From: Halomonas daqiaonensis
GTDB taxonomy: Bacteria; Pseudomonadota; Gammaproteobacteria; Pseudomonadales; Halomonadaceae
Assembly (NCBI RefSeq): GCF_900109725.1
Contig: NZ_FOBC01000006.1
Span: 148,924 to 212,923 of the forward strand
DNA: 64,000 bases
Direction of reading: 5' to 3'
In this document: one piece after another, positions 8,374 through 16,284 of the stretch
Position numbering within the stretch: position 1 is the stretch's first letter
Layout of the letters: each line of letters opens with the position of its first letter
The notes under the pieces: model-generated
Database searches by the model: none
What the model was told of the DNA's origin: nothing
Seen by the model: only the letters and a program-made list of their open reading frames with translations
Position numbers and translations under genes: made by a program

Positions 8374-9240
8374 ATGTCACAGCCAGTGGTCACCCACTTC
8401 TTCGACGAGCCGACCAATACCTTCAGCTATGTGGTGCAGGATCCCTCGAGCCGTGCCTGCGCGATCCTCGATTCGGTGCTCGATTTCGACTACGCCGCCG
8501 GGCGCACCGATGTGCGATCCGCCGACACGATCATCGACTTCGTGCGTGACAACGGCCTCGAGGTGGAGTGGGTACTCGAGACCCACGTCCACGCCGACCA
8601 CCTCTCCGCCGCCCCCTATCTGCACGAGACACTGGGCGGAAAGACGGGCATCGGCGCCAATATCACCGTGGTGCAGGACGTCTTTGGCAAGGCCTTCAAT
8701 GCCGGTACCGAGTTCGCCCGCGACGGCAGCCAGTTCGACCGCCTCTTCGAGGAGGGCGACACCTTCACCATCGGCCACCTGGAGGGGCGGGTGCTGCACA
8801 CGCCGGGCCACACGCCGGCCTGCCTGACCTACGTGATCGGCGACGCCGCTTTCGTCGGCGATACCCTCTTCATGCCCGACTACGGCACCGCCCGCTGCGA
8901 CTTCCCCGGCGGCGATGCCCGCACGCTTTTCCGCTCCATCCAGAAGGTGCTGGCCCTGCCGGGCGAGACCCGCATCTTCCTGTGCCACGATTACAAGGCC
9001 CCGGAGCGTGAGGAATTCCAGCACGAGACCAGCGTGGCCGAGCAGCGTCAGCAGAACGTGCATGTGCACGAGGGCATCAGCGAAGAGGAGTTCGTCAAGA
9101 TGCGCACCGAACGCGATGCGACCCTGGGCATGCCGCGTCTGATCCTGCCCTCGGTGCAGGTCAATATGCGCGCCGGGCACATGCCGCCGGCCGAGGACAA
9201 CGGCCAGGTCTACCTCAAGGTACCGATCAACAAGTTTTGA
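8374..9240 (+). CDS. MBL-fold hydrolase, persulfide dioxygenase-like (copy 2)
   Basis: Paralogue of the 7333 protein (288 aa): same fold, metal motif THVHADH at residues 70-76, TPGHTPAC and a CHDYKAP segment, and the same C-terminal phrase (MPRLILPSVQVNMRAG). The start at 8374 is chosen over an in-frame TTG at 8365 because GGAGG (8360-8364) is nine bases upstream. It heads a tightly packed set of co-directional genes running to 14196. Predicted to oxidise glutathione persulfide or a related sulfane sulfur; two copies side by side may differ in substrate or induction. Confidence 0.88.
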   Translation: MSQPVVTHFFDEPTNTFSYVVQDPSSRACAILDSVLDFDYAAGRTDVRSADTIIDFVRDNGLEVEWVLETHVHADHLSAAPYLHETLGGKTGIGANITVVQDVFGKAFNAGTEFARDGSQFDRLFEEGDTFTIGHLEGRVLHTPGHTPACLTYVIGDAAFVGDTLFMPDYGTARCDFPGGDARTLFRSIQKVLALPGETRIFLCHDYKAPEREEFQHETSVAEQRQQNVHVHEGISEEEFVKMRTERDATLGMPRLILPSVQVNMRAGHMPPAEDNGQVYLKVPINKF

Positions 9241-9266
9241 GACCCCAGCTTTCCAGGAGAACGTCC

Positions 9267-9701
9267 ATGCAGATTCATGAACTCGAACCCGGCTTCGCCA
9301 TCGCCGATGCGGTGACGCCTGCCGATCTCGACGAGGTCGCCCGCCGCGGCTTTCGCTCGGTGATCTGCAATCGCCAGCCCGGCGAAGCCGAGGATCACCC
9401 CGACGACCGTGCCCTGAAGGCCCGCGCCGCCGAGCTCGGCCTCGAGTGGCGCTCTATCCCGGTCACTCCCGGTGAGTACTCGGAGGCCGACATCGAGGCC
9501 TTCGGCCAGGCCCTCGACGGTCTACCCACGCCGATTCTGGCCTTCTGCAAGACCGGCAAGCGGGCCGTGCATCTCTGGGCCCATGCGCGCAGCCAGCAGG
9601 CGGGCTGCGACATCCCGGCGCTACTGGCCGCCGCGCATGCCGCCGGCCATGACCTGGAAGCGCGCCGCCCGATGCTGGAAGCCGCCGCCGGGCTGAAGTG
9701 A
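9267..9701 (+). CDS. TIGR01244/DUF442 sulfurtransferase-like protein
   Basis: A 144-residue protein with the phosphatase-like fold of the Blh N-terminal domain (TIGR01244). The P-loop-like motif AFCKTGKRA carries Cys94, the presumed persulfide-accepting nucleophile, and NRQPGE is the conserved early loop. In several bacteria this domain is fused to a persulfide dioxygenase-type hydrolase; here it is encoded 26 bases after one. AGGAGA precedes the ATG; an upstream in-frame ATG at 9237 overlaps the previous stop and lacks such a site. It probably hands sulfane sulfur to or from the dioxygenase. Confidence 0.87.
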   Translation: MQIHELEPGFAIADAVTPADLDEVARRGFRSVICNRQPGEAEDHPDDRALKARAAELGLEWRSIPVTPGEYSEADIEAFGQALDGLPTPILAFCKTGKRAVHLWAHARSQQAGCDIPALLAAAHAAGHDLEARRPMLEAAAGLK

Positions 9702-9704
9702 GCG

Positions 9705-11513
9705 ATGAACCTCAAGCGCTGTCTGCCCATCCTGCAGTGGCTACCCGGCTATGGCCGAGCCACCCTGGGAAGCGACCTGCTGGCGGCGGTGATCGTGACC
9801 GTCATGCTGATTCCGCAGTCCCTGGCCTACGCCATTCTGGCCGGGCTGCCGCCGCAGGTGGGTCTTTACGCCAGCATTGCGCCGCTGGTGGTCTACGCGG
9901 TATTCGGTACCAGTCGCACCCTGGCGGTGGGGCCGGTGGCGGTGGTGTCGCTGATGACGGCGGCGGCGGTAGGGCAGATCGCTCCCCAGGGGTCGCCGGA
10001 ATATCTCGGTGCCGCCCTGGTACTGGCGCTGATGTCCGGGCTGATGCTGACTCTGATGGGCGTGGCGAGGCTGGGCTTTCTGACCAATTTCCTGAGCCAC
10101 CCGGTGATCTCGGGCTTCATCACCGCCTCGGGGCTGATCATCGCCGCCAGCCAGTTCAAGCATGTGCTGGGCGTGGAGGCCAGCGGCCACAACCTGCTGG
10201 AGCTGCTGGCTGGTCTGGCCCGGGGGCTCGGCGGAATGAACGGCCCGACCCTGATCATCGGCGCCTCTGTGCTGGTCTTCCTCTATGCCGCACGGCGCTG
10301 GCTCAAGCTGGGGCTGCTCCGCCTGGGCGTACCGGTCCGGCCGGCGGACATGCTGACCAAGGCCGCGCCGATTCTCGCGGTGGCGGTCACCACCCTGGCC
10401 ACCTGGGAGCTGGGCCTCGACGCGCGCGGTGTAGCCGTGGTCGGCAGCGTGCCGGCAGGCCTGCCACCCTTGACCCTGCCCGGCTTCGACAGCGGCCTGT
10501 GGAGCCAGCTGTTCCTAGCGGCGCTGCTGATCAGCATCGTCGGCTTCGTGGAATCGGTGTCGGTGGGTCAGACCCTGGCGGCCAAGCGCCGCCAGCGCAT
10601 CGATCCCGACCAGGAGCTGGTGGGCCTGGGCGCCTCCAACATCGCTGCCTCCTTCACCGGCGGGATGCCGGTCACCGGCGGCTTCGCCCGTTCCGTCGTG
10701 AATTTCGACGCTGGGGCCGAGACGCCGGCGGCCGGAGCCTTGACCGCGGTAGGGATCGCCGGGGCAGCGCTGCTGCTCACGCCGTTGATCGCTTACCTGC
10801 CCATCGCCACGCTGGCGGCCACCATCATCGTGGCGGTGCTCTCGCTGGTCGACTTCCCGGCCATCAAGCGCACCTGGGACTATTCGCGCAGCGACTTCGC
10901 GGCGATGCTGGCGACCATCCTGGTCACCTTGGGCGTTGGCGTGGAAAGCGGCATCACCGTGGGGGTGGGGCTCTCCCTGGCGCTGCACCTCTACCGTACC
11001 AGCCGGCCCCATAGTGCCGTGGTGGGGCGGGTGCCGGGCAGCGAGCACTTCCGCAACATCAAGCGTCACGACGTGGAGACCGACGACCGCCTGGCGATCC
11101 TGCGGGTTGACGAGAGCCTCTACTTCGCCAACGCCCGCTACCTCGAGGATACCGTGATGGAGCTGGCGGCCCGCCAACCGACCCTCGAGCATATCGTGCT
11201 GGCCTGCCAGGCGGTGAATCTCATCGATGCCTCGGCGCTGGAGAGCCTCGAGGCCATCAATGGGCGCCTGAAGGACTCCGGGGTCACCCTGCACCTGGCC
11301 GAGGTCAAGGGGCCGGTGATGGATCGGCTCCAGAACACCGAGTTCTGCCGCGAGCTCACCGGGCACGTGTTCCTCAGTACCTATGATGCCTGGCGGGAGC
11401 TGCGCGGCGAGAGCGACGGCAGTCTGTCGCGCCGCTGCTTAGAGATGCAGATGATGCCGGTATTGGGCCCCCCGAACGATGTTTCGACACGTCCGCATCC
11501 GCGGACGCACTGA
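9705..11513 (+). CDS. SulP-family anion permease with STAS domain
   Basis: Inner-membrane transporter (602 aa) of the SLC26/SulP family. The N-terminal LQWLPGYGRATLGSDLLAA leads into about a dozen hydrophobic segments, with the family pattern PQSLAYAILAGLPPQVGLYAS, and a cytoplasmic STAS domain follows at about residues 455-560. The start codon lies three bases after the previous stop. In this neighbourhood the likely substrate is sulfate or another sulfur oxyanion, exporting product or importing substrate, but SulP members also carry bicarbonate or other anions. Confidence 0.92.
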   Translation: MNLKRCLPILQWLPGYGRATLGSDLLAAVIVTVMLIPQSLAYAILAGLPPQVGLYASIAPLVVYAVFGTSRTLAVGPVAVVSLMTAAAVGQIAPQGSPEYLGAALVLALMSGLMLTLMGVARLGFLTNFLSHPVISGFITASGLIIAASQFKHVLGVEASGHNLLELLAGLARGLGGMNGPTLIIGASVLVFLYAARRWLKLGLLRLGVPVRPADMLTKAAPILAVAVTTLATWELGLDARGVAVVGSVPAGLPPLTLPGFDSGLWSQLFLAALLISIVGFVESVSVGQTLAAKRRQRIDPDQELVGLGASNIAASFTGGMPVTGGFARSVVNFDAGAETPAAGALTAVGIAGAALLLTPLIAYLPIATLAATIIVAVLSLVDFPAIKRTWDYSRSDFAAMLATILVTLGVGVESGITVGVGLSLALHLYRTSRPHSAVVGRVPGSEHFRNIKRHDVETDDRLAILRVDESLYFANARYLEDTVMELAARQPTLEHIVLACQAVNLIDASALESLEAINGRLKDSGVTLHLAEVKGPVMDRLQNTEFCRELTGHVFLSTYDAWRELRGESDGSLSRRCLEMQMMPVLGPPNDVSTRPHPRTH

Positions 11514-11525
11514 AGGAGAAAGAGA

Positions 11526-11987
11526 GTGGACTGGAGTTCATCCCTGCAGGGACTGGCCGGTGGCATCCTGATCGGCCTTTCTGCCACCTGGCTGATGGCC
11601 ACCCTGGGCCGCATCGCCGGCATCAGCGGCATCATCGGCAATCTGATTACCGTGCGGCCCAAGGGCGACAGTGCCTGGCGTCTTACCTTCCTGCTCGGCC
11701 TGATCAGCGGCCCCATCGTTCTGATGCTGCTCGGCGGCGGCCTGGGCAACGTCGCTGGCGCGCCGGGCGAGGTGGTCGGTGAGCCCGCCGGTGGCGTGGC
11801 GCTGATGCTGGTGGCCGGCCTGCTGGTGGGCCTGGGCACGGGGATCGGCAGCGGTTGTACCAGCGGCCACGGGGTCTGCGGCCTGGCGCGGCTGTCTCCA
11901 CGCTCCCTGGTGGCGACCCTGACCTTCCTGGTGGCGGCGATCATTACCGTCTTCGTGGTGCGGCACATGATCGGAGGTGGCGCATGA
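11526..11987 (+). CDS. YeeE/YedE transporter, N-terminal-half protein (PmpA-like)
   Basis: A 153-residue membrane protein that starts with GTG (AAGGAGA upstream). It carries the sulf_transp hallmark GSGCTSGHGVCGLARLSPRS near residue 110. Full-length YeeE/TsuA proteins import thiosulfate using conserved cysteines; here the protein is split into two genes, each with one cysteine motif, as in the PmpA/PmpB arrangement. The next gene's ATG overlaps this stop by four bases, so the halves are coupled and probably assemble together. Likely substrate thiosulfate or a related sulfane-sulfur species (inference). Confidence 0.9.
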   Translation: MDWSSSLQGLAGGILIGLSATWLMATLGRIAGISGIIGNLITVRPKGDSAWRLTFLLGLISGPIVLMLLGGGLGNVAGAPGEVVGEPAGGVALMLVAGLLVGLGTGIGSGCTSGHGVCGLARLSPRSLVATLTFLVAAIITVFVVRHMIGGGA

Positions 11988-12412
11988 AGGCTTCTCATCT
12001 CAAGACCCTGGCGGGCTATATCGCCGGCCTGATCTTCGGCCTCGGTCTGGCCATCTCCGGCATGACCGACCCGGCACGGGTGCTGGGTTTCCTCGACCTC
12101 TTCGGTGCCTGGGACCCCACCCTGATGTTCGTACTGGGTGGTGCGGTAGTCACCAACTTCCTCGGCTACCGGCTGGTACTGCGTCGCAAGGCACCGCTCT
12201 TCGGCAACGCCTTCCAGTTGCCGACCCGCCAGGACCTGGATGGCCGCTTGATCGGCGGCGCTGCCCTGTTCGGCATCGGCTGGGGGCTCTCCGGCTACTG
12301 CCCGGGGCCGGCTTTCGCCTCTATCGCCGGGCTCAGCGTGCCGCTTCTGGCTATGCTGATTGCCATGGTGGCCGGCTGGTTCCTGGCCCGCGCGATTCCC
12401 GCCAGCCGCTGA
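11984..12412 (+). CDS. YeeE/YedE transporter, C-terminal-half protein (PmpB-like)
   Basis: Second half of the split transporter (142 aa), with four or so hydrophobic segments. Motifs are GLGLAISGMTDPARVLGFLD near the start and GWGLSGYCPGPA near residue 100, the latter holding the conserved cysteine. Translation begins within the stop of the preceding gene. A longer reading in the same frame exists upstream but lies inside the partner gene and has no support. Pairs of this kind are common next to persulfide dioxygenase genes. Confidence 0.9.
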   Translation: MKASHLKTLAGYIAGLIFGLGLAISGMTDPARVLGFLDLFGAWDPTLMFVLGGAVVTNFLGYRLVLRRKAPLFGNAFQLPTRQDLDGRLIGGAALFGIGWGLSGYCPGPAFASIAGLSVPLLAMLIAMVAGWFLARAIPASR

Positions 12413-12495
12413 CGTCGAGTTTGAGGTGGCCGGATCGCACGGCACCTGGAAGCAACCCCGCAAGGGATCAACGATAACGATGAGGGGGAACCGAC

Positions 12496-13152
12496 ATGAT
12501 GATCATGAGGATCGCGAGTGGGCTTGGCCTGCTGCTGGGCCTGGGTCTGGCCTGCGGGCAGGTCCAGGCCCAGCAGGAGAGTGACGCAGAGCGCGGCCAG
12601 GCGGCGGCCGGTACCTGCGTGGCCTGCCACCAGGCCGATGGCAGCGGAATGAACGTGTCAAGGGGCGAGTCCTGGCCCCGACTGGCCGGCCTGGATGCCG
12701 GCTACATCGCCAAGCAATTGCACGACTTCAAGGCGGGCCGCCGCCAGAATGCGAGCATGATGCCGTTTGCCAACATGCTCGATGAGCAGCAGATCGCCGA
12801 CGTGGCGGCCTACTACAGCCAGATGCCGGTGACCGACGCCCAGGGTGGCGAGGAGGCCGAGGAGGCGCTGCTGACGCGTGGCGAGCAGCTGGCCCTGCGC
12901 GGGGACTGGGACGCGTACATCGTCTCCTGCAAGAGCTGCCATGGCCCGGGTAACGCGGGTGCCGGCAGCACCTTTCCCGGCATCGCCAGTCAGCACGCCG
13001 GCTACATCGAGGCTCAGCTGCATGCCTGGCAGGAAGGGGAGCGCAACAACGATCCCCAGAACCTGATGGGGGCCATCGCCCAGCGCATGAGCGACGAGGA
13101 TATCCGTGCCGTCTCGGCCTGGCTGGCCAATCAGTCAGTGGTGTCCGAATAA
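12496..13152 (+). CDS. Dihaem cytochrome c4-like protein (TsdB-like)
   Basis: Periplasmic electron carrier (218 aa): signal peptide ending about QVQA, then two homologous class I cytochrome c domains. Haem attachment motifs are CVACH (Cys41/Cys44/His45) and CKSCH (Cys145/Cys148/His149). Methionine ligands are likely in the MMPFAN segment near residue 89 and near residue 191 (NLMGAIA). Its position 12 bases before a TsdA-like gene suggests it is the electron acceptor TsdB. Ordinary cytochrome c4 feeding a terminal oxidase is the alternative. The preceding 83-base gap may hold a secondary promoter, but none is obvious. Confidence 0.88.
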   Translation: MMIMRIASGLGLLLGLGLACGQVQAQQESDAERGQAAAGTCVACHQADGSGMNVSRGESWPRLAGLDAGYIAKQLHDFKAGRRQNASMMPFANMLDEQQIADVAAYYSQMPVTDAQGGEEAEEALLTRGEQLALRGDWDAYIVSCKSCHGPGNAGAGSTFPGIASQHAGYIEAQLHAWQEGERNNDPQNLMGAIAQRMSDEDIRAVSAWLANQSVVSE

Positions 13153-13164
13153 GGGGAACAGAGC

Positions 13165-14196
13165 ATGAAACGTCACACTAACACCCTGGGCAGAACAACT
13201 CTGGTCCTGGCCAGTGCGACCCTGGCCGCCGACATGAGCATGGCCGCCTGGGCGGAGTACGAGACCCTCGTGGCGATGGGCTATCCCGCCCCCAAGGAGG
13301 GCGAGCTGGTGCATGTGCCGCCGACCATGGCGGCTCTCGAGGAGGCTGACCTGCATCCCGAGCTGAAGAAGGTCATCCGCCGTGGTTACGACCTCTTCAC
13401 CAACACCCAGCAGCTGCGTGGCGAGAACGTCTTCAATGACATGAATTGCTCCAGCTGCCACCTGGGCGAGGGCCGCCAGCCGTTCAGCGCACCGATCTGG
13501 CCGGCGGCGATCATTCTGCCGAACTTCCGGGGCAAGAACCAGCACGTCAACAACCTGGAGGAGCGCATCGCCGGCTGCTTCGCCTACTCCATGAACGGCA
13601 CCCCGCCCGAGTACGGCAGTGACGACATGCTGGCCCTCTCCGCCTACCACCAGTGGCTGGCCACTGGGGCGCCCATGTATCCGGACCAGCCTATCTACGG
13701 CCGCGGCTTCCCGGCCCCTGAGCGCCCCGAGGAGCTGAGCTACGCACGCGGCGAGCAGGGCTATCTCGATAACTGCGCGATCTGTCACAGCGAGGATGGC
13801 TCAGGCCTCTACGAGGATGGCGAGTATGTCTTTCCCGCCCCCTGGGGCGACGGCTCCAACAACTGGGGCGCCGGCATCGTGCGTACGCATACCGCGGCCG
13901 GGTTCATCAAGAACAACATGCCGCTGGGCCAGCCGTTGTCGCTCTCCGACCAGCAAGCCTGGGACATCGCCTACTACATGACCCGCCAGGAGCGCCCGCA
14001 GGACCCGCGCTACACCGGCGACGTGGAGGAAACCCTGGAAAAGTTCGGGCCCACCTTCCACAAGAACTCCAGCTATGGCGAGGTGCGTGAGCACGATGGC
14101 CATCGCCTAGGGGATCATGCCAACTGGGGCGAGAAGGGCGAGGAGGTCAAGCCCTGGAACGTCGGCCAGTCGCGCTTCGAGGACATGGAGGACTGA
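13165..14196 (+). CDS. tsdA: Thiosulfate dehydrogenase (TsdA-like dihaem cytochrome c)
   Basis: Predicted periplasmic enzyme joining two thiosulfates into tetrathionate. The 343-residue protein has a leader (cleavage about AWA, residue 30), haem motif one CSSCH (Cys95/Cys98/His99) and haem motif two CAICH (Cys204/Cys207/His208). IAGCFAYSMNG holds Cys138 at the position of the unusual cysteine axial ligand of the active-site haem in TsdA and SoxA. IKNNMPLGQ (Met252, Lys249 nearby) is a candidate ligand region for haem two. It is longer than the Allochromatium enzyme. Co-transcribed with the c4 cytochrome and closed by a hairpin. The catalytic direction cannot be read from sequence. Confidence 0.85.
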   Translation: MKRHTNTLGRTTLVLASATLAADMSMAAWAEYETLVAMGYPAPKEGELVHVPPTMAALEEADLHPELKKVIRRGYDLFTNTQQLRGENVFNDMNCSSCHLGEGRQPFSAPIWPAAIILPNFRGKNQHVNNLEERIAGCFAYSMNGTPPEYGSDDMLALSAYHQWLATGAPMYPDQPIYGRGFPAPERPEELSYARGEQGYLDNCAICHSEDGSGLYEDGEYVFPAPWGDGSNNWGAGIVRTHTAAGFIKNNMPLGQPLSLSDQQAWDIAYYMTRQERPQDPRYTGDVEETLEKFGPTFHKNSSYGEVREHDGHRLGDHANWGEKGEEVKPWNVGQSRFEDMED

Positions 14197-14220
14197 CAGA
14201 AGGCTCCACCTGGAGACAAG

Positions 14221-14251
14221 CGGGCCCCGCTGCCGATGGCAGCGGGGCCCG
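14221..14251. terminator. Bidirectional terminator between tsdA and dsbG
   Basis: A perfect 14-bp stem (14221-14234 with 14238-14251) with loop GAT, followed by TTTACGTT on the plus strand. It sits between two convergent genes, 25 bases after the tsdA stop. Confidence 0.75.
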
Positions 14252-14289
14252 TTTACGTTGCGGAGACGCGACGAGTCATTCGAGCGGCG

Positions 14290-15054
14290 TCAGGGGCGTG
14301 GCGCGCCCATCATCGCCTCGAGGCGCTCCTCGTTCGGTGCCCCCTCGACCTTTTCCAGGCGGCCCTCATCGTTGCGGTAATAGTTGGTGGGCGTGGCCAT
14401 CAGCTCCAGCATCTCGAAGAGTTGGTTGTTGGCGTAGACCTGCTCCTCGATTTCTCGGGATTGGGCGGAACCCTCGATGCCTTCGTCACTGTCCTGGTGC
14501 GCCTGCAGCGCGGCGGAGGGGTCCTCGGCGCCGAGCAAGGCGGCCGCCTTGGCCGGGCTGTCGCTGCGCAGGATACCGACCATGATGTGACGCAGTTGCA
14601 CCTCGCCGGCCTCGACCCAGGGGCGGCTCTGTTCGTGAAAGCGGGCGCAGTAGGGGCAGTTGGGGTCGGTGAAGGTGTAGATCACGCGTGCTGCCTGCGG
14701 GTTGCCGTCCTGTATCCAATGGCTCTCCTCGAGCCGCTGCCATACTTCGGCCTCCTGGCCGCTGCGCACGTGCTCGTCCAGGGGCGCCGCGGAGAGGTCG
14801 TTGCCCTCGACATCGAGCAGGGTACCGACCACGGCATGGTCACCGTCCGGGGTAAGGAAGACGGTCATCTCGCGCCCCCGGTGGCTGGCGGCGTAGCCAC
14901 TGAGGCCGCCCGGGGCCGCGAACTCGCCATGGATCTCCAGGCCCTGGTCCACCAGCGCCTGGACCGGCGCCGGCCAGTGGTCGTCAGCGGGCAGTGGCGA
15001 GGTTAGCGAGAGCGTGATCAGGCCGGCCGTCAGGGAAAGGGGAGAGGGTCGCAT
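14290..15054 (-). CDS. dsbG: DsbG/DsbC-like thiol:disulfide interchange protein
   Basis: Periplasmic disulfide isomerase or sulfenate reductase (254 aa from the chosen start). It has a signal peptide, an N-terminal dimerisation segment and a thioredoxin fold with CPYC (Cys133-Cys136) preceded by TFTDPN. The cis-proline loop appears as MATPTNYY. CPYC and the Thr before the cis-Pro favour DsbG over DsbC. An upstream ATG at 15123 is possible, but the ATG at 15054 starts the signal peptide directly. Convergent with the sulfur operon; it may protect periplasmic cysteines such as the TsdA Cys ligand (inference). Confidence 0.88.
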   Translation of the reverse strand: MRPSPLSLTAGLITLSLTSPLPADDHWPAPVQALVDQGLEIHGEFAAPGGLSGYAASHRGREMTVFLTPDGDHAVVGTLLDVEGNDLSAAPLDEHVRSGQEAEVWQRLEESHWIQDGNPQAARVIYTFTDPNCPYCARFHEQSRPWVEAGEVQLRHIMVGILRSDSPAKAAALLGAEDPSAALQAHQDSDEGIEGSAQSREIEEQVYANNQLFEMLELMATPTNYYRNDEGRLEKVEGAPNEERLEAMMGAPRP

Positions 15055-15248
15055 CGCGGTATCCTGTTGGTAAGGGGGTGTCGTGGGGACCCGCTGGGAA
15101 TCAGGGAGTTCCCATCCCGTCACGCTGGTATTAGCCGCGAATCAATTACCGCGCCTGTCGGCGGGGCGCAATGTCGCATCCCGCTGCCCGTCAACGCCGA
15201 TGCCGAGTAAGCTCGTGTTCTTCCCTTGAACCTCCGGAGCCCACCGAG

Positions 15249-15713
15249 ATGCGACTCGTTGCCTTACCGCTGGCCCTGTTCTCGCTGTTCATCACTGCTG
15301 CCCAGGCACAGTCCCTTACCATCGATCAGGCCCAGGTGCGGGCGGTGCCACCAGGCTCGCCCACCACCGTCGCCTTCATGAATCTGACCAACCCGGGCGA
15401 GATGGATCTGGCGCTGCTCGGGGGCAGCTCGCCCCTGGCCGGCAACCTGGAGTTGCACAACCATGTGATGGTCGATGGCGTGATGCAGATGCGCCAGGTC
15501 GAGGCGATTCCGGTCCCGGCCGGCGAGACCGTGCGGCTGGCGCCGGGAGGCTGGCACATGATGCTATTCGAACTGGCCAGGATCCCGCGTGAAGGCGAGC
15601 ATGTCGAGTTGACCCTGACCCTCGACAACGGCGAGACCCTGAGTGTCGAGGCGCCGGTGCGACGGGTGCAGCCGATGGAAATGCAGGGAGAGGGCCAGCA
15701 CGGAAGCCACTGA
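15249..15713 (+). CDS. Periplasmic copper chaperone PCu(A)C
   Basis: Copper(I) carrier that helps load the CuA or CuB site of cytochrome oxidase. The 154-residue protein has a signal peptide ending about AAQA (residue 20). It matches the family copper motif exactly: His70, ten residues, Met81, twenty-one residues, His103, one residue, Met105. A His/Met-rich tail (MEMQGEGQHGSH) may add a further copper site. The ATG at 15249 follows CCTCCGGAG-type sequence; an upstream in-frame start at 15171 lacks one and would bury the signal peptide. Transcribed divergently from dsbG. Confidence 0.9.
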   Translation: MRLVALPLALFSLFITAAQAQSLTIDQAQVRAVPPGSPTTVAFMNLTNPGEMDLALLGGSSPLAGNLELHNHVMVDGVMQMRQVEAIPVPAGETVRLAPGGWHMMLFELARIPREGEHVELTLTLDNGETLSVEAPVRRVQPMEMQGEGQHGSH

Positions 15714-15798
15714 TCTCCCCGGGCCGGCAGTCACTGGGCGCCTTCCCTGCTAACCGTTACAATGCAGCGACACCTTCCAACGACCTCAGGTTGCCTTT

Positions 15799-16284
15799 AT
15801 GCATTGCCCCTTCTGTGGCGCCAACGACACGCGCGTGACCGACTCTCGCCTGGTGGCAGAGGGTGACCAGGTGCGACGGCGTCGCCAGTGCGTGACCTGC
15901 GGCGAGCGCTTCACCACCTACGAGACGGCCGAATTGGTGATGCCGCGCGTGGTCAAGTCCGATGGCACGCGGGAGGTGTTCGACGAGGTCAAGCTGCGCG
16001 CCGGCATGCTGCGGGCGCTGGAGAAGCGACCGGTCAGCGCCGAGTCCATCGAGGCGGCGGTGGAGCGCATTCGCCAGAACCTGCGCGCCCGAGGCGAGCG
16101 AGAAATCCACGCCCGGGATATCGGCGAGGAGGTCATGCAGGCCCTCAAGCGCCTCGACCAGGTGGCCTATATCCGTTTCGCTTCGGTCTATCGCAGCTTC
16201 CAGGATATTGACGAATTCCGGGCCGAGATCGACCGCCTGGCCCAGGAGCCCGGCTTCTCCGCGGACCCGACGGGAGCTTCCTGA
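15799..16284 (+). CDS. nrdR: Transcriptional repressor NrdR
   Basis: Zinc-ribbon plus ATP-cone repressor of ribonucleotide reductase genes (161 aa). Zinc ligands appear as CPFCG at the N-terminus and CVTCG at about residues 34-38; the ATP-cone starts with [18 protein letters not shown]. NrdR acts with ATP/dATP bound, binding NrdR boxes upstream of nrd operons. First gene of the nrdR-rib-nusB-thiL-pgpA block; its stop overlaps the ribD start by one base. A -10-like TACAAT lies at 15758-15763. Confidence 0.96.
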   Translation: MHCPFCGANDTRVTDSRLVAEGDQVRRRRQCVTCGERFTTYETAELVMPRVVKSDGTREVFDEVKLRAGMLRALEKRPVSAESIEAAVERIRQNLRARGEREIHARDIGEEVMQALKRLDQVAYIRFASVYRSFQDIDEFRAEIDRLAQEPGFSADPTGAS

